This document shows positions 36,300 through 44,447 of a DNA stretch of 64,000 nucleotides, piece by piece. How positions within the stretch are numbered: the first letter of the stretch is position 1; the number at the start of each line of letters is the position of its first letter. The notes beneath the pieces are model-generated. The model worked only from the letters and a program-made list of their open reading frames with translations. It did not search any database and was not told the origin of the DNA. The position numbers and the translations under genes are program-made. The stretch is taken from positions 341,044 to 405,043 of the forward strand of contig PNAG01000011.1 of NCBI GenBank assembly GCA_003169845.1, written 5' to 3'. Source of the DNA: Candidatus Dormiibacterota bacterium. Lineage in GTDB: Bacteria > Chloroflexota > Dormibacteria > Dormibacterales > Dormibacteraceae.

Positions 36300-36880
36300 G
36301 ACGTCCGGTGGATCGGGCTCGGGCCCAGGCGGCGGATCGCGGCGCGATGCGCCGGTGTGGCGTAGCCCTTGTGGTCGGCGAACCCGTACCCCGGGTATAA
36401 GCGGTCGTACTCGACCATCGCGTGGTCACGGGCCACCTTGGCCACGATGCTCGCCGCCATGATCGAGGCGCAGGTCCGGTCGCCGCGTACGACCGCCATC
36501 TGTGGGAGCGGCGCTTCAGGCACGTCCCACGCGTCGACGAGCAGGTACTCGGCCGAGATCTGGAGCCCGGCGACCGCACCGGCTGTCGCGAGGTGCCGCG
36601 CGCGGATCAGGCCCAGGCTGTCTACCTGCGCGTGGTCGACGGCGCAGACGGAGAACGCCAGCGCCTTGCGCCGGATCAACCTATCGAGGCGCTCGCGCTC
36701 AGCCGCCGTCAGCAGCTTCGAGTCGTCCAGGCCAGGGATGCGGACGCCGATCGGCAGCACCACCGCACCGCCGACCACCGGGCCGGCGAGCGGCCCCATG
36801 CCAACCTCGTCGACCCCGGCAACGACCTGGTAGCCCATCGAGCTGGCCATGCGCTCATAGCGCCAGAGCATCGGTCTCAC
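36263..36880 (-). CDS. rnhB: Ribonuclease HII
   Basis: This 205-residue enzyme has VAGVDEVGMGPLAGPVVGGA (first two acidic residues), GLDDSKLLT, LLVDAWDVPE and AASIVAKVARDHAM. It removes ribonucleotides from DNA. The start is GTG 36880 seven bases after TAGTCT, in the leaderless layout; ATG 36871 is an in-frame alternative. Confidence 0.94.
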   Translation of the reverse strand: MRPMLWRYERMASSMGYQVVAGVDEVGMGPLAGPVVGGAVVLPIGVRIPGLDDSKLLTAAERERLDRLIRRKALAFSVCAVDHAQVDSLGLIRARHLATAGAVAGLQISAEYLLVDAWDVPEAPLPQMAVVRGDRTCASIMAASIVAKVARDHAMVEYDRLYPGYGFADHKGYATPAHRAAIRRLGPSPIHRTSWAPFRESALLG

Positions 36881-36887
36881 TGCATCG

Positions 36888-36893
36888 AGACTA
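36888..36893 (-). promoter_or_regulatory. -10 box for a leaderless rnhB transcript
   Basis: TAGTCT on the minus strand, then seven bases, then GTG 36880. It separates rnhB-yraN from the upstream rplS operon. Confidence 0.55.
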
Positions 36894-36930
36894 GCGAGCG
36901 CCGGCCGTGGGTGCCAGCGTCTTTACACCC

Positions 36931-37344
36931 TCATTCCGTAGGCTGGCTGGTCTCCTCCGCTGCTCCGGCGGCTTCCTCCTGCGGTTCGTCTTCTCTGACC
37001 AGGCGCCTTCGCTCTCGGATGCGGGCTTCCTTGCCCACCTTGCCTCGCAGGTAGTACAGCCGGCCCTGGCGCACGTCGCCGTGTCGCAGTACGTCGATCT
37101 TGTCGATGCGCGGCGAGTGGATCATGAAAGTGCGCTCGACGCCGACTCCGTGCGTCACGCGCCGCACCGTGAAGTTCTGGCGCAGCCCGCCGCCGGTCAC
37201 GCGGATCACCGTGCCCTCGAACACCTGGATGCGCTCGCGCGTCCCTTCGACGACCTTGGCGTGCACGCGCACCGTGTCACCCGCACGAAGGGCGGGCACC
37301 TTGTCCTTCTGCTGCTCCTTCTCGAGCTGCTGGATCACGTTCAT
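36931..37344 (-). CDS. rplS: Large ribosomal subunit protein bL19
   Basis: This L19 protein has 137 residues: the conserved [20 protein letters not shown] core, [12 protein letters not shown], and VRRGVT-like HGVGVERTF region, plus a Glu/Ala-rich C-terminal extension of about 20 residues. The start at ATG 37344 overlaps the trmD stop (ATGA). A longer open frame upstream only shadows trmD. Confidence 0.96.
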   Translation of the reverse strand: MNVIQQLEKEQQKDKVPALRAGDTVRVHAKVVEGTRERIQVFEGTVIRVTGGGLRQNFTVRRVTHGVGVERTFMIHSPRIDKIDVLRHGDVRQGRLYYLRGKVGKEARIRERRRLVREDEPQEEAAGAAEETSQPTE

Positions 37345-38015
37345 GTCGTCTTCAACTCCTTGGTATGTGAAACAGGTCTTTGGCTTGCTTGCTGGCGGCG
37401 CCACTGGCGGATGCGAGCGTGGTCGCCGGATAGGAGCACCTCGGGGACGCTCATGCCCCGGTACTCGGCCGGCCGCGTGAACTGCGGCCACCCGAATGGT
37501 TCGGTGGAAAAGCTGTCTTGCGTCAACGACTCGGGATCGCCCACGACGCCGGGTACGAGCCGCGCGACGGCGTCGACCAGCACCATCGCCGGGATCTCGC
37601 CGCCGCTCACGACATAATCGCCGATCGAGATCTCGCGCGCATCCAGCGCCGTCCGGACCCGATCGTCGATGCCCTCGTACCTGCCGCACACGATGATCAG
37701 ACCAGGCTCCGCGGCCAGTCTCTCGGCGAGCCGCTGGTCGAGGCGCTCGCCCCATGGCTCCATGAGCACCACTGGGCCCGGGTTGTGGGCACGGATCGAT
37801 TCGACGGCCTCGATCACAGGCTCCGGCTTGAGGACCATGCCCGGACCGCCGCCGAACGGCATGTCGTCCACCTGCCGGTGACGGTCGTGCGTGTGGTCTC
37901 TGAGGTCGTGGGCGTGCAGCTCGATCAGGCCCTTCTCGATGGCGCGTCCGACCACCCCCTGGTCGAAGACCGGGGCGAACATCGCCGGGAAGATGGTGAC
38001 GACGTCGAATCTCAT
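37341..38015 (-). CDS. trmD: tRNA (guanine37-N1)-methyltransferase
   Basis: This 224-residue SPOUT methyltransferase has [15 protein letters not shown] at the N terminus, [16 protein letters not shown], and the AdoMet knot residues [11 protein letters not shown] and [12 protein letters not shown]. It methylates G37 in tRNAs. It lies between rimM and rplS, the standard order. Confidence 0.96.
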   Translation of the reverse strand: MRFDVVTIFPAMFAPVFDQGVVGRAIEKGLIELHAHDLRDHTHDRHRQVDDMPFGGGPGMVLKPEPVIEAVESIRAHNPGPVVLMEPWGERLDQRLAERLAAEPGLIIVCGRYEGIDDRVRTALDAREISIGDYVVSGGEIPAMVLVDAVARLVPGVVGDPESLTQDSFSTEPFGWPQFTRPAEYRGMSVPEVLLSGDHARIRQWRRQQASQRPVSHTKELKTT

Positions 38016-38021
38016 TTTGTT

Positions 38022-38519
38022 CTAGTCCTGCGCATCCTCGACGCTGACCAGCCAGTCGGCGACGACGACCCTGCCGTGGTCGACGTCGACCTGCACCACC
38101 GCGTCCTTCGTGGCCGGGATGAGGTGCTCCACAGTTCCATCGCGGCTCACCCACACATCGTTGGCGGGTCGCTCCAGGATCTCGGCGATCGTGCCGAGCG
38201 GCCGGCCCGAGCTCGTCAGGACCGCCAGCCCCACGACCTGGTGGTGGTAGAAGCGGCCCTCGGCGAGTGGGCGGGCCTCCGTCTCGGGAATCTCGAGATA
38301 GCGACCGCGAAACAGCTCGGCCACCGTCCGGTTGTCTATCCCGCGAAACTTCACCACGACGCCCGGCTGCCCAGGGCGGCTCCACTCGACCTCGCGCTCC
38401 GCGCCATCAAGCAAAACTTTCGCGCCAGGACTGAACCGATCCTCGAAATCTGTCAAGGGAAATACCTTGACAGCCCCGGCCGTGCCGTAGGCGACCTTGA
38501 CCTGGCCGACGCGGATCAT
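38022..38519 (-). CDS. rimM: Ribosome maturation factor RimM
   Basis: This 165-residue protein has [20 protein letters not shown] at the N terminus and a PRC-barrel C-terminal half ([31 protein letters not shown]). RimM helps mature the 30S head by binding S19. Its start overlaps khpA by ATGA. Confidence 0.94.
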   Translation of the reverse strand: MIRVGQVKVAYGTAGAVKVFPLTDFEDRFSPGAKVLLDGAEREVEWSRPGQPGVVVKFRGIDNRTVAELFRGRYLEIPETEARPLAEGRFYHHQVVGLAVLTSSGRPLGTIAEILERPANDVWVSRDGTVEHLIPATKDAVVQVDVDHGRVVVADWLVSVEDAQD

Positions 38520-38926
38520 TCGCGGGCACCGCCGTTTCGTGGCCCTCGCGATCGAGGCTCGTGCTGTGTGAGCGGTGCGTTGGCGAGATCGACGAAGACC
38601 CGCTTGCGGTCCTTGAGGGACGCCACCCGAACGAGCGTGCGGATGGCCTCGATGTTCCGGCCGGCCTTGCCGATGAAGCGCCCAACGTCACCGTCGGCGA
38701 GCTTGACCTTGATGGCCACCGTCCCGCCACCGCGCTCGAACGACTCCACGAGCACCTCTTCAGGCTTTTCGGCCAGGGACTTGGCTACGTACTCGACGAG
38801 CGCCTTGTAGTCCACACCTGGGCCCGCCGGGCCCTCCGGACGATCACGCCGGAAACCGCCGCCGCGGTTGAATCCGCCGCCGCGAAAGTCACGCCGTGCC
38901 GGTCGACTTCTCTGCGTGTCGCTCAA
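38516..38926 (-). CDS. khpA: KhpA-like KH-domain RNA-binding protein with RGG tail
   Basis: This 136-residue protein has a C-terminal KH domain with the GXXG loop in [17 protein letters not shown]. KhpA family members are usually 75-85 residues. The extra N-terminal 40 residues are Arg/Gly-rich ([19 protein letters not shown]) like RGG boxes of RNA-binding proteins. A C-terminal basic tail (residues 112-136) is also extra. The gene overlaps rpsP by 38 bases and lies in the ribosome operon. Confidence 0.85.
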   Translation of the reverse strand: MSDTQRSRPARRDFRGGGFNRGGGFRRDRPEGPAGPGVDYKALVEYVAKSLAEKPEEVLVESFERGGGTVAIKVKLADGDVGRFIGKAGRNIEAIRTLVRVASLKDRKRVFVDLANAPLTQHEPRSRGPRNGGARE

Positions 38927-39161
38927 GGATCCCCTCCCGCTTCAACAGGCTCCGCGCCGCTTCCGTGGGCTGAGCGCCCTGCTGGAGCCAGCGCACGACT
39001 TTGTCACCATCGATCTTGATCTCCACCGGGTCCTTCATCGGATCGTAGTACCCGAGGTGCTCGATGAACCGGCCGTCGCGCGGCGCGCGCGAGTCCGCCA
39101 CCACGAGGCGGTAGAAGGGGTGCTTTTTCGCCCCCATCCGCCTCAACCTGATCTTTACCAA
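38889..39161 (-). CDS. rpsP: Small ribosomal subunit protein bS16
   Basis: This 90-residue S16 shows [20 protein letters not shown] at its start and [14 protein letters not shown]. Its tail (residues 80-90) overlaps the start of khpA by 38 bases. It begins next to the ffh stop. Confidence 0.96.
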   Translation of the reverse strand: MVKIRLRRMGAKKHPFYRLVVADSRAPRDGRFIEHLGYYDPMKDPVEIKIDGDKVVRWLQQGAQPTEAARSLLKREGILERHAEKSTGTA

Positions 39162-40504
39162 CCTGTGCCTCCTTTACCGAACAGCCGTGGAAGGCCCACG
39201 GCTTTGCCTTTGCGGTTGACCGCACCGAACTGTTTCACCAGCTTCTGCATCGTGTCGCGCGCTTTCAAAACCCGGTTGACGTCCGCGGGCTCGACCCCAC
39301 TTCCGCGCGCAATCCGTTTCTTCCGCGCGCCATCGATGAGCTCGGGGTGCGAGCGCTCGCGCGGAGTCATCGACAGGATGATGGCTTCCATCTTCCTGAC
39401 CTGCCGCTCCGTGTCCTGGCCGGCGAGCTGGCTTTTGAGGGCTCCGCCGCCGGGCATCATGTCGAGCACGCTTTCGAGCGAACCCATGCTGCTGACCTGC
39501 CTCATCTGAGTCAGCATGTCGTCGAAGCTCAGCTGCCCGGCGCGCATGCGCCGCTCGACCTCGACCGCCTTCTCTTTGTCGACCGATTGCTCGGCCCGCT
39601 CGATGAGAGTGAGCATGTCGCCCATGCCGAGGATCCGCGACGCCATCCGCTCGGCCTGGAAGACCTCTAGGTCCTGCGGCCTCTCGCCCGTCCCCGCGAA
39701 GCGGATGCGCTGACCCGTCGCCACTCGAAGCGAGAGGGCGGCTCCGCCACGGGCGTCGCCGTCGAGCTTGGTGAGGATCACGCCGTCGAGCCCGATCTCG
39801 CCGCCGAAGGCCTCGCCCACCTTGACCGCCTCCTGGCCGGTCATGGAGTCGGCGACGAGAAGGGTTTCCGTCACGGGGACCGCCGCCTTGAGGCGCTTGA
39901 GTTCCTGCATCAGCCCGGCGTCCACGTGAAGCCGGCCCGCCGTATCGAGGATCACGACGTCGCACAACAGGCGCTTCGCCTCCTGGATCGCTGCGGCTGC
40001 TATGGCTTCCACCACGCCCTGGCCCGAAAAGAACGCGACCTGCTCTCGGCCCGCCAGGGTCTTCAGCTGCTCGACCGCGGCCGGACGCCTGAGGTCGAGA
40101 GCGGCGACCAGCGGCCTGTGGCCTTCCCGGCGCGCCAGCAGCGCGAGCTTGACAGCTGTCGTCGTCTTGCCCGAACCCTGCAGCCCCACGAGCATCAGCA
40201 CGGTCGGCGGCGCGGGCGCGTACCGTAAGCCTTCGGAGTTCCCGCCCAGCAGCTCCACGAGCTCGGTGTTCACCGCTTTGACGACCTGCTGCGGGGCGGT
40301 CAGCCCGGGCGCTACCTCGACGCCCTGAAGCCGGGCCCGCACCCGGTCCACGAACTCCTTGACCACCTTGAAGTTGACATCGGCCTCGAGCAGGGCAAGC
40401 CTGACCTCGCGCAGGCCGACCTCCACGTCTTCCGGCCGAAGGACGCCACGCCCCGAGATCTTTTTCAGCGCGGCGGTCAACCGCTCGGTAAGCGACTCGA
40501 ACAT
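39155..40504 (-). CDS. ffh: Signal recognition particle protein Ffh
   Basis: This 449-residue SRP54 has the N domain, the G domain ([38 protein letters not shown]) and a Met-rich M domain. It binds signal peptides and 4.5S RNA and delivers ribosomes to FtsY. ATG 40504 follows the ylxM stop by two bases. Confidence 0.96.
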   Translation of the reverse strand: MFESLTERLTAALKKISGRGVLRPEDVEVGLREVRLALLEADVNFKVVKEFVDRVRARLQGVEVAPGLTAPQQVVKAVNTELVELLGGNSEGLRYAPAPPTVLMLVGLQGSGKTTTAVKLALLARREGHRPLVAALDLRRPAAVEQLKTLAGREQVAFFSGQGVVEAIAAAAIQEAKRLLCDVVILDTAGRLHVDAGLMQELKRLKAAVPVTETLLVADSMTGQEAVKVGEAFGGEIGLDGVILTKLDGDARGGAALSLRVATGQRIRFAGTGERPQDLEVFQAERMASRILGMGDMLTLIERAEQSVDKEKAVEVERRMRAGQLSFDDMLTQMRQVSSMGSLESVLDMMPGGGALKSQLAGQDTERQVRKMEAIILSMTPRERSHPELIDGARKKRIARGSGVEPADVNRVLKARDTMQKLVKQFGAVNRKGKAVGLPRLFGKGGTGW

Positions 40505-40506
40505 CT

Positions 40507-40830
40507 CTAGACCGCTCCCTCCAGTCGCACGATGCGCCGTCGCAAGCCGTCGAGCTCGCGCTCGAGAGCCTCCACGGCCCGGCGCCTGCGGGCGGACTCG
40601 GCCAGGAGGCCGAGACGCCGCTCGTATTCCTGCATCGCCTGGGTCGAGCGGCGGACGATGTCGTGGACGGCGGCGCGCGACGTGCCCTGGTGATCCGCGA
40701 TTTCCGCGAGCGACCAGTCCTGGCGCAGGTAGAGGTCGACGACCTGGCGCTGGTGGTCGGTCAGTAACGCACCGTACCGCTCGTAGAGCGCCAGCGAGCG
40801 GCCGCGCGCCTGGAGGGTGTCAAGGGCCAT
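40507..40830 (-). CDS. ylxM: YlxM/UPF0122-type putative SRP-operon regulator
   Basis: This 107-residue sigma-70-region-4-like HTH protein shows LYERYGALLTDHQRQVVDLY, then WSLAEIADHQGTSRAAVHDI. A coiled segment follows (residues 75-105). YlxM is encoded next to ffh in many Gram-positives and influences SRP assembly. ATG 40830 is eight bases after TAAGCT. A longer frame would cross the divergent dinB promoter. Confidence 0.88.
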   Translation of the reverse strand: MALDTLQARGRSLALYERYGALLTDHQRQVVDLYLRQDWSLAEIADHQGTSRAAVHDIVRRSTQAMQEYERRLGLLAESARRRRAVEALERELDGLRRRIVRLEGAV

Positions 40831-40838
40831 GCCTTGAC

Positions 40839-40844
40839 AGCTTA
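40839..40844 (-). promoter_or_regulatory. -10 box for a leaderless ylxM-ffh operon
   Basis: TAAGCT on the minus strand, then eight bases, then ATG 40830. It lies 12 bases from the -10 box for the divergent dinB gene. Confidence 0.55.
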
Positions 40845-40850
40845 GCAAGT

Positions 40851-40856
40851 TAGAAT
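40851..40856 (+). promoter_or_regulatory. -10 box for a leaderless dinB-like transcript
   Basis: TAGAAT is followed by nine bases and TTG 40866. No Shine-Dalgarno precedes the TTG. Confidence 0.45.
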
Positions 40857-40865
40857 CGATGGGTA

Positions 40866-41381
40866 TTGGAGCCGCTCCTGACCGAGGCATTTCGCTATAA
40901 CAAGTGGGCGAACCTGCGGTTGCTCGACGTCTGCGGCGGGCTGTCGGACCAGCAACTCCAACTGACCGCTTCGGGCACCTATGGAACGGTCGCCGCAACG
41001 CTGCTGCACCTGCTCGCCGCCGAGCAGCGATACATGGGGCGGCTGGCCGGCAGCAAAGCAGAGATCAACGAGCGCGACGACCCAGCTCCGAGCCTGGCTG
41101 ACCTGAGAGAACACGCGGTTCGCAGCGGAGACCTGCTGATCGAAGCGGCGACGCGGATCACGCCAGACGACACGATCGAAGAGGAAAGGGGCGGGGGCCG
41201 TTACAGGATTCACCTCGGTGTGGTGCTACTCCAGGCGATGCACCACGGCAACGACCACCGCACGCACGTTTGCACGATCCTCGGCGAGCACGGCATCCCA
41301 TGTGAGCAGATGGATGTATGGGAGTACGGGCGAGCGACGGGGGCGTTAGTGCCGGTCGCTCCCAAAGCTACGAAGACATAG
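40866..41381 (+). CDS. DinB-family metal-dependent protein
   Basis: This 171-residue four-helix-bundle protein of the DinB/YfiT group has FRYNKWANLRLLD at the start, LLHLLAAEQRYMGRL (first metal His) and a MHHGNDHRTHVCTIL motif with the other metal-ligand His residues. DinB proteins include thiol-dependent transferases; the substrate here is unknown. It starts at TTG 40866 and is divergent from ylxM. Confidence 0.85.
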   Translation: MEPLLTEAFRYNKWANLRLLDVCGGLSDQQLQLTASGTYGTVAATLLHLLAAEQRYMGRLAGSKAEINERDDPAPSLADLREHAVRSGDLLIEAATRITPDDTIEEERGGGRYRIHLGVVLLQAMHHGNDHRTHVCTILGEHGIPCEQMDVWEYGRATGALVPVAPKATKT

Positions 41382-41384
41382 GCT

Positions 41385-41407
41385 GCCCGCCTGCGGCGAC
41401 GGCGGGC
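41385..41407 (+). terminator. Hairpin after the dinB-like gene
   Basis: GCCCGCC and GGCGGGC form a perfect 7-bp stem with a nine-base loop, four bases after the TAG stop. No U-tract follows, so termination efficiency is uncertain. The 13-base string GGCTGCCCGCCTG is repeated directly at 41381 and 41411. Confidence 0.5.
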
Positions 41408-41497
41408 GCTGGCTGCCCGCCTGTTTCCCGCGACCCTCGTGGCGCCGAATACACAGTGAACTGCACGTGACCTACGGACCAGCCGGCCGGAAAAGCC

Positions 41498-41537
41498 GGG
41501 ACCGGCCCGGGATTTGAACCCCGGGCCTCACGGTCCC
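41498..41537 (-). other. tRNA T-arm-like hairpin, possible tRNA remnant
   Basis: On the minus strand the sequence holds GGTTCAAATCC, a T-loop consensus, flanked by an 8-bp stem (GGCCCGGG/CCCGGGCC) with an outer 6-bp stem GGGACC/GGTCCC. An intact cloverleaf is not visible, and there is no CCA end. It could be a decayed tRNA 3' half or simply a transcription terminator of nearby genes. Confidence 0.35.
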
Positions 41538-41617
41538 GACATCGAGGGGGTTTCGTCCACCCAGACCGTTGCGAATGTTGTGAGCTCAACGCCGCTGGGG
41601 CCGGTGCGATTCTCGCC

Positions 41618-41995
41618 TTAAGCAGCCGAATGCTTCGAGTCTGCCGTGCCTTGGCAGGTCAGGCACCTGGTGGACTCCGGGCGGAAACTCAGCCGAGCCG
41701 CGCTGATTCGAGCTCCGCAGTCTTCGCACAGGCCATAACCGCCGGCGTCAAGGACAGCTATCGCATGGGCAAGTTGGGACGAAGCATCGACAATGCCTGA
41801 CTCGAGGGCGATGGCGAAATTGACCTCGGAAATGCGCTGTGCGCGATCCAGCTCATCGAAGACCTCCTCCCGCGTGGATTCCAAATTGGTGGCCAACGCA
41901 TGGCGCCGCTCCTCGAGGACCTCCGCCATCGCCGTAAGGCGGAGGCGAATCTGCACAAGATCGCCATTAACTCGCACCGACGTTGCATTCAGCAT
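41618..41995 (-). CDS. DksA/TraR-type C4 zinc-finger protein
   Basis: This 125-residue protein has a helical N-terminal part (LRLTAMAEVLEERRHAL) and a C-terminal zinc finger CEDCGARI...CLTC. The family binds the RNA polymerase secondary channel and works with ppGpp or on its own. It starts at ATG 41995 with GAGGAG upstream and overlaps a 53-residue upstream ORF. With a Rel enzyme also encoded here, a stringent-response role is possible. Confidence 0.85.
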   Translation of the reverse strand: MLNATSVRVNGDLVQIRLRLTAMAEVLEERRHALATNLESTREEVFDELDRAQRISEVNFAIALESGIVDASSQLAHAIAVLDAGGYGLCEDCGARISAARLSFRPESTRCLTCQGTADSKHSAA

Positions 41996-42150
41996 CCTGG
42001 TCTCCTCTCAACCACATGCGATCGCACGCCGTCCCACTTCCGCAACCGCCGGTCCCAATAGATTCGCTCCGAATCGCTAAGCGGCGCTTGCTCGGCAGCG
42101 ACGCGGAAACGACGACGCATTGCCACCATCTTGTAGATCCACGTATTCAT
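41989..42150 (-). CDS. 53-residue basic small protein coupled to the DksA-like gene
   Basis: ATG 42150 has GGAG nine bases upstream and opens a 53-codon frame that ends at TGA 41989-41991, inside the first codons of the DksA-like gene (ATGCTGA overlap). The product is basic and Arg/Trp-rich (TWIYKMVAMRRRFRVAAEQ, RIYWDRRLRKWDG). I do not recognise it. The overlap and Shine-Dalgarno support a two-gene operon in which its translation is coupled to the DksA-like protein. Confidence 0.6.
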   Translation of the reverse strand: MNTWIYKMVAMRRRFRVAAEQAPLSDSERIYWDRRLRKWDGVRSHVVERRPGC

Positions 42151-42289
42151 GGCTTCTAACTCCTATCTCTTGAGTGGCCGCTGCCGGTCCTGACTACGAG
42201 AGTGACGCGGGTCCATGAGCATCGCCTTGGAAGACGCTGCGAGTCGGTTGAGATGTTGGTCCTCACACGGCGCGGTGCCTCTGGCCGGT

Positions 42290-43861
42290 TTAGCCGCCGG
42301 CGGCCGGAGCCCCGTTACCGGCGGGTCCGCGTCCGGCGCCGCCAAAGCCGGTCGAGCATGTTCCGGACGGACCGGCAGGCGTGATGGTCAATCCGGTCGC
42401 CTGGACGGCGCCGGACGCGTCAGGCGATCCAGTGGCGCGCACGCATTCACCGACCTGCAGCGAAGCGGCGGTGGTCGACGAGCTCTGGGTCACCGCGGCG
42501 GTGGTAGGAACCGTGATGGTCTGGCTGGTGTTGGTCAGCGTGAGCACAGTCACGGAGGTGCCGCTGACCGCGGTCACTTCGCCGCTGACATTGCTCAGGT
42601 TGGCTTGACCGCCCGGGTTGGGACGAGGGCTGCCACCGGCAGCCGGGGCTGCGCCGAATCCTCCCGCGGTACATCCGCTCGCGCCTTTGAGCGCCTGGGT
42701 CGAGCCTGAGGGCGTGACTTCGGCGGTCTGGCCGATCGCGACGAGGTTGACCTGAGAGTCGCTGATGGTTCCGGACACCTGGTACTGGCCGGGCGTGTAG
42801 ATGACGATGGCCGACATCGGCGAGGCGTTTGCTGACGAGGCGCTCGCTCCGCCACCCGTCACCGATTGTCCCGCGGCAATGCTGACCTGCGAAACAATCC
42901 CCGCAATCGGGGCGGTCAGCGTCGCGCCATCGAGCTCGTGCTGAATCGTGTTCACATTGACCTGGTCGATCTGGATCTGCGCGTCGTCCATTTGAATCGT
43001 CTGCGGCGATGCCCCTGTCTGCAGGGCGGCGAGCGAGCTCTTGGCGCCGGCGAGCTGCTGCTGCGAGGTCGCAAGCGCCGCGGCTGCCTGGTCGTTGCTC
43101 TGCCGGGCCTTGACCGTTGCTGTCGAAAGTGCGCTCTGAGCCGCGGCGAGCGGGGCCTGATCGGTGGCCAGCTTGGCCTGGTCGGCCGTGAGCTTGGCCT
43201 GGTCGGCGGCGACCGCTGCCGTCGCCGTGGTGCACGCGACGGAGGGGCTTGTGCATGCCGCGGTCATCGCGGCCTGGTCAGAGGTGAGAGTCGTTTGATC
43301 CTGAGTGACCAGCGCTTGGTCGGCCGCGACAGGTATCTGCGCGGCGGTGACCGGTGCCTGGGCTGTGGCGACAGCCTGCGCGTTGATCGCCTGGGTGTCG
43401 GTCAGGCTGGTCTGAGCGTTGTTGGCTGCAACCTGGGCCGACGCCACAGAGTTCTGAGCCGAAACCAGGCTTTGGGCGGTGGGACCAGCCTGGTCCTGAG
43501 AGAGCTTCGATTGGGCCGACGCCAGGGTGGCTTGAGCCTGGAGGAGCTGGGCCGAAAGAAGGGTTTGATCCAGCGCCGCAAGACTGGTGCCGGCGACCAC
43601 GGTCTGGCCGACCTGCACGTTCACTGACGCGACGGTTCCGGGCGAGGCAAAGTTCAGGTTGGCCTGGCTGACCGGAGCCAGGTTTCCGGCCATGCCGATG
43701 CTCTGGCTGATGGTGGAGTAAGTGACGACTGCCGTGCGGTAGGTAGTCGTCACCTTCGCCGCCTGCGCATAAACGACAGTTGTGCCCAAGATGCCGGTCA
43801 CGAGCACCAGCGCCACCAGGCCCCTTCGTAGCGTGAGGTTCCTCAACAATCGCGTCTTCAC
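42290..43861 (-). CDS. HlyD/MacA-type membrane-fusion adaptor with DUF5666-like C-terminal domain
   Basis: This 523-residue protein has one N-terminal membrane segment (about residues 10-30). Next come a lipoyl-like half (VQVGQTVVAGTSLAALDQ) and a very long Ala/Gln/Asp-rich coiled-coil hairpin (residues about 85-270) with many DQAKLTADQAKL-type repeats. Then a second lipoyl half (ATLTAPIAGIVSQVSIAAGQ) and a beta-barrel follow, and a C-terminal DUF5666-like domain (GEVTAVSGTSVTVLTLTN) and Gly/Pro tail. Such adaptors normally link an inner-membrane pump to export. No MacB or RND partner is next to it. GTG 43861 has AGGAG six bases upstream. Confidence 0.8.
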   Translation of the reverse strand: MKTRLLRNLTLRRGLVALVLVTGILGTTVVYAQAAKVTTTYRTAVVTYSTISQSIGMAGNLAPVSQANLNFASPGTVASVNVQVGQTVVAGTSLAALDQTLLSAQLLQAQATLASAQSKLSQDQAGPTAQSLVSAQNSVASAQVAANNAQTSLTDTQAINAQAVATAQAPVTAAQIPVAADQALVTQDQTTLTSDQAAMTAACTSPSVACTTATAAVAADQAKLTADQAKLATDQAPLAAAQSALSTATVKARQSNDQAAAALATSQQQLAGAKSSLAALQTGASPQTIQMDDAQIQIDQVNVNTIQHELDGATLTAPIAGIVSQVSIAAGQSVTGGGASASSANASPMSAIVIYTPGQYQVSGTISDSQVNLVAIGQTAEVTPSGSTQALKGASGCTAGGFGAAPAAGGSPRPNPGGQANLSNVSGEVTAVSGTSVTVLTLTNTSQTITVPTTAAVTQSSSTTAASLQVGECVRATGSPDASGAVQATGLTITPAGPSGTCSTGFGGAGRGPAGNGAPAAGG

Positions 43862-44212
43862 GACCCGCTCCTGTTCAATGAGCGCAGGGTGATTTCTCCG
43901 CTCTGTTCGGCCGCAATCAGTACTGATCGATACGCAAGGACGCCTGGAGCGCCCGCGACTATGCCGACCGCAACCTCGCCGAGGAGTTGAGCCGCAGACG
44001 AAAGGCCGACAGGCCAACGGCCCGAGCTGGTTCGGCTTGCGACGGTGCCAACAACGTCCTTGCGCATGACCCCAGGCTGGGGTTGGAGCCTCTGGGATGC
44101 GTGTGGGATTTGTGAGAGTCTTCTGCGAATCCTGTCATCGACCTGTAAGAAACCGCGAGATCTCTTACAAAGTCCGTCTAACTGGTTCACGGTCGTCGGA
44201 CGGCGCGGCGGG

Positions 44213-44401
44213 TTACACCTTTACGCGTTGCCCTGATGCAGCAGACCTCTCGATGGCGGCGATGACCTCGTGGCGCCGAACGGCGTCGGCGAGGTCCGGC
44301 ACGGTATGAGTCCCGTTGTCGATGTCGGCGGCGAAGGCGGCGTAGGCGCGTCCGACGTTGTAAGCGGGCGCTCCTTCCAAGCTGGTGAGCGCGGGCGCGC
44401 T
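44213..44401 (-). pseudogene. C-terminal remnant of a Gfo/Idh/MocA-type oxidoreductase
   Basis: The minus strand encodes about 62 residues that end in TAA 44213. They read GAPAYNVGRAYAAFAADIDN, then DLADAVRRHEVIAAIERSA, which is the typical C-terminus of Gfo/Idh-family dehydrogenases. An in-frame stop at 44402-44404 closes the frame upstream, and no N-terminal half or start codon is visible. It is therefore a leftover of a lost gene between the adaptor gene and catalase. Confidence 0.7.
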
Positions 44402-44447
44402 TCAGTCCGCCAGGTGACACTACGTGACGCCCGGTGCCCGCCGGTTG

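Noticed and set aside
36931-38385. A 484-residue frame running through trmD into rplS
   Set aside because: Its N-terminal part is an alternative frame of trmD; rplS alone accounts for the conserved end.
41498-41537. Intact tRNA gene
   Set aside because: A T-loop consensus is present, but no anticodon stem, D-arm or CCA could be matched, so it is noted only as a possible remnant.
44097-44309. 70-residue plus-strand ORF with CESCHRPV
   Set aside because: A CxxC pair is present, but the second half is antisense to the Gfo/Idh remnant and there is no clear ribosome binding site. It is most likely chance.
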